Shown here: positions 1 through 12,750 of the stretch, piece by piece
Numbering within the stretch: position 1 is the first letter of the stretch
How the letters are laid out: the number at the start of each line of letters is the position of its first letter
DNA from: Oxyruncus cristatus
Taxonomy: Eukaryota > Chordata > Aves > Passeriformes > Cotingidae
Length of the DNA stretch: 64,000 bases
Direction of reading: 5' to 3'
NCBI GenBank assembly: GCA_013399855.1
Contig: VXAY01006780.1
Location: forward strand, 1,478,483-1,542,482
Position numbers and translations under genes: made by a program
Notes under the pieces: model-generated
Databases searched by the model: none
What the model saw: only the letters and a program-made list of their open reading frames with translations
What the model was told of the DNA's origin: nothing

Positions 1-1434
1 ATCAAAGTGACAGCAGCAGCAAAGACATAACTCCTGAAAACTAGACCCTGTTCTTTTATCATGAAGCAAAGCTCTTTTCCATTGCAGCAAATCATATGTA
101 AACTGACATTTAATGTGAACTGGAAGGTGTGAGGTAAAACAAGAATTAAACAACACTTTAATCCTTAAAATAAACTTTATACGTTATGGCAAAGCATAAA
201 TATTAATAAAACAGCTGGAAGTGCAAAAAGATGTGAGCTGATGTAAGGTGAGGAATTGGTTTACTGGAATAAAAATTAACTATCCTAATGTGTGCTGCAT
301 TTAAAATTCATTAATACCTATGAATGAACACAGCCAGAACTTCAGGCAATCCTATTTAATAACTGCCAAGCAATATTGAAGAGTTCCTAAAATGTTGGTG
401 TGAGTTAAGGCAGTTGGAAAAGAAGGAGTGGGAATTCATTTGACGTGTCCCAAAAGTGCTCCTCAAGCTGCCTTTTCTCCGTTGAGCAGTTTGCCTTACA
501 GTAACAAATATTCTCCAAATCAGCACCTAATCAGAGTTATGAAATGAAAAACTAAAGATTTGATCAGTGTATGGTGAAACCAGGCAATCCAGTGATTTTC
601 TGGAGAAGCCTGAACACATCCAACTTCAGTGGGAATGAACAGTCATTTCCTGCAGATTAAAGGAAGATGCATCAACTTCCTTAAACTTTCCCAAGCATCC
701 CTGCTGCTCTTGAATTCATGGCACTACATCATTATTCCAAGCAAGACAAAGTTTGTAAGACAAACATTCAGATTCTTCTACGGTTCATATTTATTTTTCA
801 TGAGCCCAGATCATGTAAGAAGAAAGAGTGGACTTGACTTGAGCAAGGATTCAGCACATCAAGCCAGATCAAAAGTGAATCAAATTGAAGCTTCCAGACC
901 TCTGAAACAATTTCTTCAGGGTTTGACTGCTCTCTCTGATGCCTAAACAGTAAATTGTGAGGTTGGAACAAAAGGTTGTACAAAAGAAGGATTTTCTCTG
1001 CAGAACCACATATTTTCATCTCTGTTACTGCAACAAAAATAAGGCAGTGGGAAATACCATTAAGGATTGTGAGGACAGACTGGTGCCTGGACATCCCCAG
1101 GTTGAGGAAAACGCAAACTGTTATTTATATCCTCCACTGCTCTTTGAAAGGAAACAAGGATCAATGACCTTTGAAGCTTTAATTTTAAAGACAGTAATAC
1201 TGCTGAGAATGTTTGGCATTAAAAAAATACCAACCCTGGTCTTCAACTTGGCCTTCAACAGAGATAAATCAAAGGAAGCCTTTGGGAAGGGCATGGGGGA
1301 CAGAGGCAGTTGTCACAGGTACAGAGCTCCAAGGGAACACCAGCAGTGCCTGAGAGAAGCAACAGGCAAAGCAGTTGTTGGAAAATCTCTCCCTCCCAAG
1401 TGGCAGGAGACCCAGCAGCCAGTTTTCCAAAAAG
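1..1434. other. Non-coding, nothing recognised
   Basis: AT-rich intron sequence with no repeat family, exon or structured motif I can name. Short ORFs here have no recognisable similarity. Confidence 0.6.
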
Positions 1435-1746
1435 AGAGGCTGGAGTGAGGTGGGGGTGGGTCTCCTTTGCCAGGTACAAGTGAAAGGACAAGAGAAAAGG
1501 GTTTCAGGTTGCCCCAGGAGGGGTTTATGTTGGATATTAGGGAAAATTTCTTCATGGAAAGGGTTGCCCAGCTCACAGGTTGCCCAGGGCAGTGTTGGAG
1601 TCCCCATCCCTCGAGGGATTTAAACGCTGTGCAGATGTGGCACTTGGAGACATGGGTCAGTGGTGGCCTTGGCAGTGCTGGGGAATGGCTGGAATTAATG
1701 ATCATAAAGGTCTTTTCCAACCTGAACAGTTCTGTGATTCCATGAA
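1435..1746 (+). mobile_element. CR1 3' fragment (group B)
   Basis: CR1 landmarks appear in order: GATATTAGGGAAAATTTCTT, TTGCCCAGGGCAGTGTTGGA, the GATGTGGCACTTGGAGACAT block, and a TTCCAACCTGAACAGTTCTG terminus. Upstream to about 1,270 the match is uncertain. Confidence 0.85.
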
Positions 1747-3989
1747 TACCCACAGCTTTCTTCTCCCTTCTGACACACACCTCCAAGAACTTCATTTCCT
1801 TGGGAAAACGTATCTGACATTACCAGTCCCAAGCCCAGAAAGAAGAGTATGTTCAAGGGCTGGGAGGTGCTTTAGAAGGGGAGCTTTGCTGAGGAAATCC
1901 AGCGTGCGGGCAAGTTAACAACCCCTTTCAAAAGAAATTTTATCAATTAGTGCAATTTAAAGCAGATTCATAACTACCCTTCTTTAAGGCCCAGCACTAG
2001 TCCCATTCCATTCAGAACATCTGATAGCACCAGTCAGTGGTTCATCCCAACCCCAACACAGCCATCCAGCAGAGAGGGCAGGCCCATCCTATGGAAACCA
2101 TTCCATAAAATCTTTGTATCTTTGTTTACTGCCTCTAAAGTTTTAAAAGAGTGACTGGTACAGTCTAAGCAGCAGCAACAATGGCTGAAAATGAGCCATT
2201 TGCACCCAGGCAGCCAAGTAACACCCACCCTGAACATTCTAAATATGGTGTTCACCGAGAAACCCACAGTGACATCTGTGTGGGTGTCCTCACACACTCG
2301 GTAAATGAAATCCCTTCCAAAGATCTCTCCACATGCCTCCAACAGAGACTGCTGAACAGGGAATTTGCTGTTGGGAAGTGAGTTCTGAGATTTGGTGGGA
2401 TTCCACCAGGAAGCCATAAAACCTGTATTACTGTGCCTACCCCCACAGGTACCTGCAGAGACAGAGCTCTTGGATAAAAATACACTGTTGAGCAGCAGTG
2501 ATGGTTAGATTTACCCAGCGAAAATCTAAATTGGGATTTTATGGGTTATTTTTAAAGAAATCCTCCAGAGCTGGTGCCTGGTTTCCCCTTGCTGAAATCA
2601 AAAGAAATGCAAAACAAAACAAGCAACTGGGATGTACCCGAATTAACATCATGGTGATAAAACCACAAGAAACTCAACTGCCAAAACGAGGCTTCAAAGC
2701 ACAAGGAGCTTCCAGAAGAGATGGAAAAAACGTCTTAATTTTTGTACATAGGTGCTGTAATTATTTTTCCATGGAATTACTGCATTGGCCATAGGATTGC
2801 ATTACACAATCAAAATTCTTAACACAATCAAGGTACAGTCATGGAACTTTCTGCTGGCCCAAAGCTCAATGTGCACAACAGACACCACACCTTAATTAAA
2901 AAAAAAAACCATGAAGATGAAAAAGAAATTTCACTTTCTGCAGTTTCCTGCTATGTGCAGCTCAGTAAGGCAGAAACATCTTCCCATGCATAACAGGAAT
3001 GAAATATTTCAACAACTGGAATTCTACTACATTTTCACTGATTGAAAGAAAATGTAAGACCTAAGGGGAGAGGAAGAAGACAAGTCCCTGCTTTGATCCA
3101 GGGCTGGGCTTGTGGGACCTTTTTCTTCCTGAGACTGGGGAACTCGACAGAAGTTTTCCTTACATCCATGGCAACAACTCCAGGTGAGGAAGACTTTGGA
3201 ATTCCACTCTATTGCTGCACAGACAAGAGTTATGACTGTCAGGGGTCCCTCCTTTGCTAGATTTCCATATTTTATTCACAGCTGTTCAGGTCTTCTCTGC
3301 ACAAACACAATGGGTGCCATCACAAATCCAGAGGGTTTCAGCCCTCTCCCTCCTGCTGCTCTCTGAGCTTTTCACCTTGTGGAGCTGCACAGAAACAGGG
3401 ATTTTTGTTTGTTTTGCCAGTTAATTTTCTCCTGGATCAGCTGTGATGTGGTTGACCATGGGGTGGCACTGGGAACACGTGACTGTCCCCTCTGGTGAGG
3501 ACTCGGTCCGGCTCATCATGACCATGAACCTGCATCACCACTGACATGGAGCACCCCACAGCTGTGAAAGGAGATGTGATAAACTCTGTTCCTTTTATTC
3601 CAAGAGGAACAACACCCAGGCTGGACTTGCGACACTTTCAGACCCCTAAACATCCTCACTCCAGCCCTTTGTCTGGGCAAGAGGTACAAACTAAACAATT
3701 CTGAAACAATTCTGTCCACAGCCACAGCTGTGACATTTATTAAATTGATGGAGAGCTTTTACAAACAGCAGGGTGATGGAATATTCCACAGCAATACCCC
3801 CTCATTTTTTGTATGCAGCAGGATTTGACAGCAGCCATTTAATACTCCCTCCAGGATTTTATTTTTTCTACTTGACTGCAAATTTTCCAAACCAAGAATT
3901 AAATGCATTCAGGGTTCCCCCCTCCCCCCCAATGCATGATAATGTTATGCTAAAAACCTGTGAGTTCCTGTATTTCATTTTTAAACTGC
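1747..3989. other. Non-coding, nothing recognised
   Basis: Mixed-composition intron. The ORFs present (up to 127 codons) show no family features and lie in no splice context I can support. Confidence 0.6.
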
Positions 3990-4197
3990 ATTTCAGGAAG
4001 AATTTCTTCCTGGAAAGGGTGTTCAGGCACTGGAAGGGGCTGTCCAGGGAGGTGGTGGAGTCCCCATCCCTGGAGGTGTCCAAGGAATGACTGGACGTGG
4101 CACTCAGTGCTTTGGGCTGGGTGACACGGTGGGGATCGGGCACAGGCTCAACTCAACGGTCTGGGAGGGCTTTTCCAGCCTCAAGGATTCTGTGATA
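3990..4197 (+). mobile_element. CR1 3' fragment (group C)
   Basis: It carries GGAAGAATTTCTTCCTGGAA, GGAGGTGTCCAAGGAATGAC and a GGCTTTTCCAGCCTCAAGGA terminus ending in GATTCTGTGATA. A second CR1 end follows directly. Confidence 0.88.
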
Positions 4198-4198
4198 G

Positions 4199-4257
4199 CA
4201 GGGGAGTGGAACAAGATGAGCTTTGAGGTCCCTCCCAACCCAGTCTGTGATTCTCTG
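4199..4257 (+). mobile_element. Short CR1 3' end (group A) abutting another CR1
   Basis: About 59 bases: GTGGAACAAGATGAGCTTTG, then AGGTCCCTCCCAACCCAGTC and TGTGATTCTCTG. It sits immediately after the terminus of the previous CR1 in the same orientation. Confidence 0.75.
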
Positions 4258-5829
4258 AAAATACAGATGCAGCCTCTACCCTTTACAGCACATTATATTT
4301 GTTAAAGGGAGCTGGAAGATGGGTTTGGGCACTTTTGGACCGTCTGTGCAAAGCACTCAATGTGATGACTCTCCTTGCTGTCCAACATTAGCCAAGGTCA
4401 TGGCTGGGATGGGATTCCTGCTTGGCTCTTTGCTCCAGTGGATAATGGAAGAAGGAAAACTTCTTCCCTCCAACTACTCCATCACGTCCTCCTTGAGGAC
4501 ACGATGCAGCTCCAGCTTGAGGTCACTGAAGGACGCCCTCAGAACACTGAGTCACTCTCCCCACCCTGACTGCCAAACATGCTCAAGAGCAAGAGTTGCC
4601 ACCAGAGCCAAACACAAAGTCAACTCTGAATTCCAAGTTGTTGGGCAAACTCCAGGCTGGGAACCATTAGGATGCTGTTGCTATGAGCTACACAAGTTAT
4701 TTTCACATCAACTGCAGCCCAGGTGGCAGAAAGAGGCTTTAAAAGAGATATTAATTTCTAGGAACCAACATATAAAATTTATTTATATCCTCTTACTGGA
4801 GGTAAATCTAATCCAAAAGTCAAAGACAGTGGAAGACATTCTGATACCCTCGCTGGCAACTCGGATAACACCATTAGGTTCCAAGCAAAAAAAAAATGTC
4901 TCATTTTTTTTATTACAGTCTGATTTGCTCCAGGTTACACATTAACCTGCTGCATTTGGGAGGCAATAGCATTGTGCTGCGTGTGGGAGGCAGCAAATTA
5001 AATTGTAAAGCTTCTCTGAAAACAGTCTTCTCACCAAGAACACAAAGAAATTAAAATAACATCAAGATTAAAGTGAATGAGATTTTTTTTCTGGCTTCTG
5101 TATTTTTCCAAGGAGGTATCAGTTACTACCTGAATAAAGGTCTCTTTGATGGCATTTTTCATTTGGAAAGATCCTCTAAATAATTACATATTCTTACAAT
5201 AGACGGTAATTTTATATAACATTTAGTTTCATGTAGAATAGTAGGACTATATTATTTATCTTGCTTTTTATGTGTAAATTAAAACAATTGGGATCTACTG
5301 AGCCTTTCCTCACGGATTGACGGCGGAAACCAGAGTAGGGATGAGCTATCCCGTAGCCAGGGATTCTCCAGGACACCATGAAATACTTGGGAGGAAGGAA
5401 ACCCCAATATTAGTGTGGAAATTAATCATTTTTTTGCCTAGTTTTTACCAAGATTCCCTCCTTCACCACCTGCTGAAAATCTTGCATTTGACACACACCC
5501 AACTGAAACCTTTGCTCCACAGAATAATGTTGGTTAGGGCAGAGCTACAGAGTCTTGAATACATGTTCACCATTTCCACCTGGATTCTGCTTCATCCCAG
5601 TTCTTTCCCCCTTTTCTCCTCTGTTTTCTCCTCCTTTTTCCATGGTGGTGCTGTAAGAAGATTTTTCCCTGCAGCAACAGGCAGGAACCTGCAAGTGTTC
5701 CGGCTGGTCTTGAGTGGGAAATCGGGTTATTCCACAGCTGCAAGGTAGCTACGTTTTTTTCCTGAGATATCTGAGCTGTCCAACATGCAGGAGAGGGCTC
5801 AAATCCTCCTGGACCACAGAAATAACTCA
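4258..5829 (+). other. Non-coding, holds the longest ORF of the window
   Basis: An open frame of 208 codons runs 4,319-4,945 on the plus strand. It has no signal peptide, no recognisable domain, and ends in low-complexity lysine/phenylalanine codons. I regard it as chance. The rest is AT-rich intron. Confidence 0.5.
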
Positions 5830-6117
5830 GTTTGGATTAGAAGAGACCTCTGGAAGAGTCTCATCCAAAGCATTTCTGAGTACACCAGGTTGCTCAAGGT
5901 TTCGGCCGGATCTGGGCATCTCTAAGGATGGTGATCCCACAGATCCTCTGGCCCCTGTCCCAGGGTTTGACACCCTCCCAGTCAAATCTTATTTTCCTTA
6001 CAGCAAATCAGAATTCCCACGTTCTGAGAAGGACAGACCCAGTTTTCTCATATTATTCTCCTTACAGCCAATTAAAATCCCCACGTTCTAAGAAGGACAA
6101 ACCCAGTTTTCTCAGCC
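5830..6117 (-). mobile_element. Old CR1 3' fragment with internal duplication
   Basis: Antisense CR1 of an older type, with GGATTAGAAGAGACCTCTGG, CCAGGTTGCTCAAGG and the GATGGTGATCCCACA region. The distal part is tandemly duplicated (separate entry). It is more diverged than the other copies. Confidence 0.7.
5997..6114. repeat. Tandem duplication, 64-base period, two copies
   Basis: The 54 bases at 5,997-6,050 recur at 6,061-6,114 with 6 mismatches; both contain CCCACGTTCT and ACCCAGTTTTCTCA. The duplication lies in the distal part of an old antisense CR1 fragment. Confidence 0.9.
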
Positions 6118-6679
6118 TCTGCTGATGCACCACGTCAACCTGACGACAACACGAGTTCATTCCAGAAATCATTGCTGTTTTAAAAGTATTCTCATCATTC
6201 CCATCAGCTGTTTATGGACAAACAACAGACTTTTTAAATATTCACTGCATCGTCAGAACTGATTTTCATTCAAACTAAAGCTTAAGGATAATTTATGCTG
6301 TCAAAACACATGCATTTTTCATAAGGTAAATGTGCATCTGGAGAAACACTGACTTTCCAAAATACCAAAGGCTTAGTGACCACTCACATTAGAGTTATTA
6401 AAATTCCATACCCTTCAAAAACACAATATGGAGATTTGGCTTTAAAAAGAAATTGATTCTTCCAGTGTTGCCACCAGGTAATTCCAAGAAGGATCTATGA
6501 ATAATGGATTGGGTATAGGGGGAAAAGGTTATTTGCCCCTTGAATGTATTAAATAATCAGTTTGAGCTGAAACATTAAATTTCCAAGGCTCAGCATGAAC
6601 AACATCACTGAGAGACCTGCGCTCTGTGGGAATCTCCTACAAACAGGCAATACCTGCCCTTTACTCCACACTCTCCATA

Positions 6680-6889
6680 GGAGGAATTTCTTCCTGGAAA
6701 GGGTGGTCAGGCATTGGAAGGGGCTGCCCAGGGAGGTGGTGCAGTCCCCATCCCTGGAGGTGTCCAAGGAATGATCGGATGTGACATTCAGTGCTCTGAG
6801 CTGGGTGACACAGTGGGGATCAGGAACAGGTTGGACTTGATGGTCTGGGAGGGCTTTTCCAACCTCAGTGATTCCATGATTCTGTGATA
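6680..6889 (+). mobile_element. CR1 3' fragment (group C)
   Basis: It contains GAGGAATTTCTTCCTGGAAA, CATTGGAAGGGGCTGCCCAG, GGAGGTGTCCAAGGAATGAT and a CCATGATTCTGTGATA terminus. Confidence 0.9.
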
Positions 6890-7048
6890 GTCTTTGTTCC
6901 CTCACTTTCTGATTACCAGATTAGATCCTGAAGTGGCAAAATCCAAGGAACAAACGTGTCTCAGCGCCCATGACTTGGCCCATGAGCCATGGCCAGTAAT
7001 GCCAGATTTGGGCAAGAGGTATTTGTGCAGCCTTCATTTATTTTTGTA

Positions 7049-7345
7049 AAGGATCATGGAATCCCACACTGGTTTGGGTTGGGAAGGACCTTAAAACCCA
7101 TCTCCTTCCAACCTCCTGCAATGGGCAGGGACACCTTCCACTAGACCAGGTTGCTCCATCCTGGCCTTGGACATTTCCAGGGATGGAGCAGCCACAGCTG
7201 CCACAGCTACAGCAGGTTGCTCTGGGCAACCTGTGCCAGGGCCTCACCACCCTCACAGGGAGGAATTTCTTCCCAATATCCCATCTAAATCTCCCCTCTT
7301 TTAGTTTAAAACCATCCCCCTTTGTCCTATCACTCCATGTCCTTT
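7049..7345 (-). mobile_element. CR1 3' fragment (group A)
   Basis: Antisense: GGATCATGGAATCCCACACT, TTGGGTTGGGAAGGACCTTA, GGGACACCTTCCACTAGACC, then the CCTCACCACCCTCACAGGGA and CTTTGTCCTATCACTCCATG region. A short local duplication, CCACAGCTGCCACAGCTACA, is inserted near 7,190. Confidence 0.9.
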
Positions 7346-8239
7346 ATTTCTTTAGATAAAAGTTCCATTTTTAAAACTATATTGTATTTAAACCCGACTG
7401 CATTTAAACTCCAGCTGAAAGAGATGGATGGAAAAATCAGGAAGTATTTCACAGGAATAAACTCTCATTTTATGAAATTTATTCCCTGTAGCCCCAATAA
7501 AACAAATTAAAACCTGAAATTCACCTCTCTAATATTACTTCTAAAAGGATGCCATGCATTTCTTCAGCAAAGAGGCATTTTGTTCGGAATAATAAATTAG
7601 AATAACACTTTTATAACTCAAAGTTAATGTGTTTTTATTTATAAGAACTGAACTAAGCAGGGAAGGAGAAAATAAAGGGGTATTATTGAAACACAACCCT
7701 GATTTATATGATAACAAGTATCAGGCACAAACACTTGTCAATATGATTTCTCCCTTACGCTTCAAGGCTCAATAATTCTTATTCCTGGGTCCCGGTGTTT
7801 CCACCTACAAATCTGCCCCATCCACCTCTCACTTCTTGACAAGACCCTCAGAACGCAGCACATCCAAAAAGAACAGGAATTTCTGCATAAACAGGTTTTT
7901 CCTGAGTCTGCTGAACATTTTACGGAACAGATTATGAAGCGTCCCCTGAAAAACTTTGGAAAATTAACATCAAACTTCTCCCTGAGGAACATCAACAATT
8001 TTTTTTTGTCACATAACCCACGTCATTCTCCACTTGCTGTAAGATCTTACCGCTGCCCGTCGGGGCCGTGGATGTACCCACGGCTTCCTCTGGGCCATTT
8101 ATTCAGCCAGATTTATAAATTTATTTAAAAACTCACGTAAGCTATCCAATCATTCATACAATAACTAAAATAACTGAAAAGCTTGGAGAGATTTACAGGT
8201 TATGATGGTTTATTTTTTTTTAATATTTGGGGGTTTCAG

Positions 8240-8457
8240 AGGTGAATATAAAATGGGAAAGAGGAGAAGTTCTTTACTCTGAGGGTGGTGAGGCCCTGGC
8301 ATAGGTTGCCCAGAGAAGCTGTGGCTGCCCCACCCCTGGAAGTGTCCAAGGCCAGGATGGATGAGCCTTGGAGCAGCCTGGAATAACGGAAGGTATCCCT
8401 GCTCATGGCAGAGGGTGGGACTGGATGGGCTTTAAGGTCTCTCCCAAGCAGAGATGG
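8240..8457 (+). mobile_element. CR1 3' fragment (group A), tail clipped
   Basis: It carries TGGTGAGGCCCTGGCATAGG, AAGCTGTGGCTGCCCCACCC and GGCTTTAAGGTCTCTCCCAA. The usual CCATTCTGTGATTCT end is missing. Confidence 0.88.
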
Positions 8458-8879
8458 CAAGTCTGAGGTTTGCCCTGCAGCTTTGAATATATTCGGATAT
8501 AAAAAAGATATTTAATAGTATCGTTTTCATAAAAGATGAAATCATTTCAACAGCAGATTAAAGACCTCACTGAAGGCCTCAATAAAAAAAGAAAAAAGGC
8601 ATCTTTTACACCAAACATTTCTAACTGCAGAATGCTGCTGAACCTGATGAATTTTCAAATAAAAAGTGGGTTATTTCTCTGCCTATTATAATATTCAACC
8701 CAGACTTTTTTGTAATGGACAACAAGAATGTTTTAACCTCCTAAAAACTGATTTACTGGGGCAACGCAGTTGCCATGAGAAATCCTGTTCTGCTGTACCT
8801 TGATTTGATTTAGATAGAACCAAAATTATGTTTATAACAGAGAAAGCCCAGAAATGACAACTCAGCTTCAATGCATTGA

Positions 8880-9297
8880 CTTGCTCCTGTGGCAAAGCTG
8901 CTCCACACCTGCCAAGGGCAGGACATGGGGAAAGCAGCCTCCTCCCACCAGAAGCAGTTGTCCCACAGGGACTGTTCAAGGTATCCCAGGCTTCTGGAAC
9001 CTCCCAGTGCCTAAAGGGGCTCCAAGAGAGCTGGAGAGGGACTTTGGACAAGGGCCTGGAGGGACAGGACAAGGTGGAACTGCTTCCCACTGCCAGAGGG
9101 CAGGATTAGATGGGATAGTGGGAAGAAATTCTTCCCTGTGCCCAGAGAAGCTGTGGCTGCCCCATCCCTGGAAGTGTCCAAGGCCAGGTTGGACGGGGCT
9201 TGGAGCAACCTGGGATAGTGGAAGGTGTCCCTGCCCATGGCAGAGGGTGGAAGAAGATGGGCTTTAAGGTCCCTCCCAACCCAAACCATTCTGTGAT
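8880..9297 (+). mobile_element. CR1 3' fragment (group A)
   Basis: It includes the upstream block AGAGAGCTGGAGAGGGACTT, GACAAGGTGGAACTGCTTCC and AGAAGCTGTGGCTGCCCCAT, and ends AACCCAAACCATTCTGTGAT. About 20 bases of the usual GGTGGTGAGGCCCTGGCACA segment are deleted near 9,140. The part before 8,990 is less certain. Confidence 0.9.
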
Positions 9298-10454
9298 GGA
9301 AAGGCTCTAACTGTACCTACTGCCAGAGGGGAGTCAGAGAAGATACTTCCCGAGGCCACCAAGAATTACATAAAAATTAGAAAACATTGGGTAGAAAACT
9401 CACTCTCAATTAGGGGTACAACTCATGGTATTGAACAGGCTCCCATCAAAAATAACAACATAATCAATTCTTCATGCTTCTTTCACTTTCAAGGGGCTGA
9501 CTATTTCAGGACCTAATTTTTCTGATACTCACTTCAGATTTCTTTTAGAATAAACATGCAGGAGAAGCATCATGGGAGTCCCTGGTGTTACTAACAGGTC
9601 CTTCCCAGCCACCACCAGCCTCAACAGACCATATTGAACAGGGTAAGGTCAGCAATAGAATTAATAAATATGGAGTTTTTCTAGTGCTCTTCCTCTTCTT
9701 GTGGTGGGCAGAGGTTCAGCTCTCACTGTCCTTGTTTGGACACCAGAAGGAAACAAACTCATCAATATGGGCGGAAGTGGCAGCATGGGCTGAGCTCATT
9801 ACCTGCAGTACAAACAAGCAGCAGGAACATCCTGATTTCCAAGGTTGGTGCCTTCACTGACTCAACATCAGGGAACTCATCAGCCTGAAGCAACCTCGTA
9901 CCCCACCACAGAAAACTTCTGTGTCCTCCCCAGGCCTGATTTGTTTGCTTCCTTCTAGAAAGAAGAACATGAAGCCGAACTGTTGGACTCATTCTGGCAT
10001 CTCCAAGTCCTTCACTTCATGTTCTCTGTCCCCGTCACAAACTCCCTGACATTTCCTGCAGATCTGCAGGGACAAGCTCTGCTTCCAGCTACACGTAAGC
10101 AGCTCTACTCTTTCTGATGCCAACACTGCACTAAAACAAGAATCTGGGAGGAAAATCTCTCCACAAGTCTCATCTTTCAGCTTTAAATACCTGCCTTGTC
10201 ATCCTGCCACCCCTGCCCCAGACACAGGATTCTGTCTCCTACTAAGATACATTTACTGGCAGCCCACACACCAACGTAGCTTCTGCACACCCCTCCTGGC
10301 TTTCATCTGCTCCTCGTATTCAGCTTTTTCCTGGATCGTATCACTCCCCCCTTCCTCTTGCTCCATCACATCACTCTGCTCTGTAATTTCCGCTTCTTCC
10401 CTCATCTCCAAAATTAAACACGCAGACAGAATACTACTGGTTCTACATACTGGT

Positions 10455-10558
10455 GTTCAAGGCTTGGAGCACCCCGCTCTAGTGGAAGGTGTCCCTGGTG
10501 GAACCGGATCATCTTTAATGTCCCTTCCAACCCAAACCAGTCTGGGATTCCCTGGTTC
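10455..10558 (+). mobile_element. Short CR1 3' end (group A)
   Basis: It reads AAGGCTTGGAGCACCCCGCT, AGTGGAAGGTGTCCCTGGTG and TCCCTTCCAACCCAAACCAG. About 20 bases of the tail unit (CCCATGGCAGGGG region) are missing. Confidence 0.8.
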
Positions 10559-10683
10559 TAAAGCAGGGATTGACCACACAAATTCAAGCCCAAGTAGAAC
10601 CAACTCCAATCAAATGACTCTTAGTTACAAAAACCAGACAGTTGATGATATTGGAATCAAAAATGCAAAAAAGACATCCTGGA

Positions 10684-10720
10684 ATTAAAAAAAAAAACAA
10701 AAAAACAAAACAAAAACCCC
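10684..10720. repeat. A-rich tract
   Basis: A long run of A with single C interruptions. No retrocopy upstream is recognisable, so I treat it as low-complexity DNA. Confidence 0.85.
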
Positions 10721-12559
10721 CACAACATACAAAATCTTTGTTTTGTCTCAACAGCCAGATCATTTCATGCTGAAAAGGAGGAGGTTTGCACATTGCTCTT
10801 GGATGCTGGCAGGGGAATCCTCAGGAAGAAATCATCCTCCATTTGCATGGAGATGAGCATAGAAAGAGTAGAAAATAATTACATCCAGTTGGAAACCTGA
10901 AACTGTTCTGTAGCTGACAAAACAATCACATTCATTCTTAAAAATGCCACTTTTCCTACCTTAATGGACTTATTTCCCTTCAGACTGACAAGTTTTTTTG
11001 TAAACTCTCTTCAATTAGTATGAAATTTAATTGATGGGATGTGTAACATAGTATCAAGGTACTTATTTATATCACACTAAATATTTATCATCTCTTGTGG
11101 TAATGAAGGGAACCAGACCACAATGGCACGGTACAGAAAGTGAATGTTTTTGTGAGAGTGCTAACAGGAATAACGTTGTATTTGCTTGAAATAATTGGGA
11201 TATAAACATAATGAATGATGCAGAGCAGAATGGGAAGCAGCATCTGTTAGTGAGGAGAGCTCTGGACTATGTTACCTTTGATTTTAAAAAGGGAGATATG
11301 AAAGAATCACTGGAGTCTTCAGTATGAAAAATAGGTAAAGCGGCATAAAAGCCAAAATAACCTTTTAAGAGTATTTAGCTAAATATAAAAATCAATTTCC
11401 AGGCAATATTTTCAGGGAGAATTTCTGGTTTTCCAATTAAGAGGCACTCATTTAATCAGAGGTGAGCAGCATTCCTTTAGAAGGATACATCTGTCTCAGC
11501 CTGATATGCTGAAAAGCCCTGGGACAGATTAAAGTGAGGAATTTGAGCCCAGCTTAGAGTTGGCTTCTAAAACAATTATTATTAATGTGGGCAAGTGTAG
11601 TGATGGGGTCACTGCGGGTCACAGGGAAAGAAAGCTGAGGGCTTTATGGCTGGTTTGTACCAGAGGGCTTTGCCTCTGTACCCTCAGCTCCAGGGAATGT
11701 GAACAGAATCAGGGTGTGAGTCCCCACCCTACAGGAGCCTGGAGTAACCCAGGGTCACCCTGCCTGCTCTGGGCCTTTGTCATGCCACAGAAACCCCTCT
11801 TGGAAACTGAGAAGAAATAAAAAAGGTAAATTCTGCCAGAATCCAGGTTTCTGGAATGAGAAACTGGCCACCGAGACATGTTCAAAGCCATGTCCCACAT
11901 CAGGATTATCTGGCAGCCAAACCTATCCCAGAATCCCTATGAAGTTGGCTTTGGCAACCCAATGGGTGATGAAGAGTCAGGAGGACAGTGCCCACCAGGC
12001 CAGGGCAGGAGGTATGTTCCCTATATCCTCATGCACGGGCAATCCCAGTACCCACTTCCTTCCCACAACCCCTGGGCCACCAAGAGGTCCCAACTAAACC
12101 CTTTCCAAATACGCTGATGCTGAAGTAAAGGGCCACAAGGAAGAAAGCCCCAACCCCACCTCCCTTCTGCTCTCTCTGCTAAGAGTTGGACACCCCATTT
12201 CTGTCTTCCACATTCACTTTTATGGAGCTCTGTGTAGACACAGGAGAGGAAAGGTTCAGACCTTGCTCCAGGTCACGGAATCCAAAGCCTCGACAGTGCA
12301 TGCAACCAGAACATGCAACTCCAGCACCACTGACATGCAATTTAAACTGAAATTCTCCCATTTTTCAGCTTACATTGGCAGGTCTTAATAATTCATTCCT
12401 GTCTGTGGGATTCAATAAACTTCTTTTCATAACTTTGGACCTCTAAATCCTACTGTGAAGAAAATTAACTCTACCCCAGCCAAATCCAGAGCATTTAACT
12501 CCCACTCACCGCAGAGCAGCCTGGTTCTGTCCTTCTCCAACAAGTTTCTCCTGTTGGTT

Positions 12560-12750
12560 TGTGTGCTCAGGTTTTGGCACAGGTTGCCCAGGGCAGTGTT
12601 GGAGTCCCCATCCCTGGAGGGATTTAAAAGCCATGTGGATGTGGCACCTGGGGACATGGGTTAGTGGTGGCCTTGGCAGTGCTGGGAGAACAGTTGGATT
12701 CCATGATCTTGGAGTCTTTTCCAACATTAGTGATTGTATGATTCTATTTT
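12560..12750 (+). mobile_element. CR1 3' fragment (group B)
   Basis: It has GGCACAGGTTGCCCAGGGCA, GGATTTAAAAGCCATGTGGA, CAGTGGTGGCCTTGGC-type sequence and a terminus in GATTGTATGATTCTA. Confidence 0.88.

Larger units (their letters stand above)
9298..12559. other. Non-coding intron, mostly unrecognised
   Basis: Apart from a short CR1 end and an A-rich tract, nothing is identified. A 106-codon frame at 11,777-12,097 is glycine/proline-rich near its end but matches nothing I know. Confidence 0.5.

Noticed and set aside
4319..4945. 208-codon ORF, the longest in the window, as a novel gene
   Set aside because: No domain, no splice or promoter context, and low-complexity ending. It lies in a PDE4B intron on the opposite strand and is compatible with chance.
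10684..10720. Poly-A tail of a processed pseudogene
   Set aside because: No gene-like sequence precedes it and no flanking duplication was seen.
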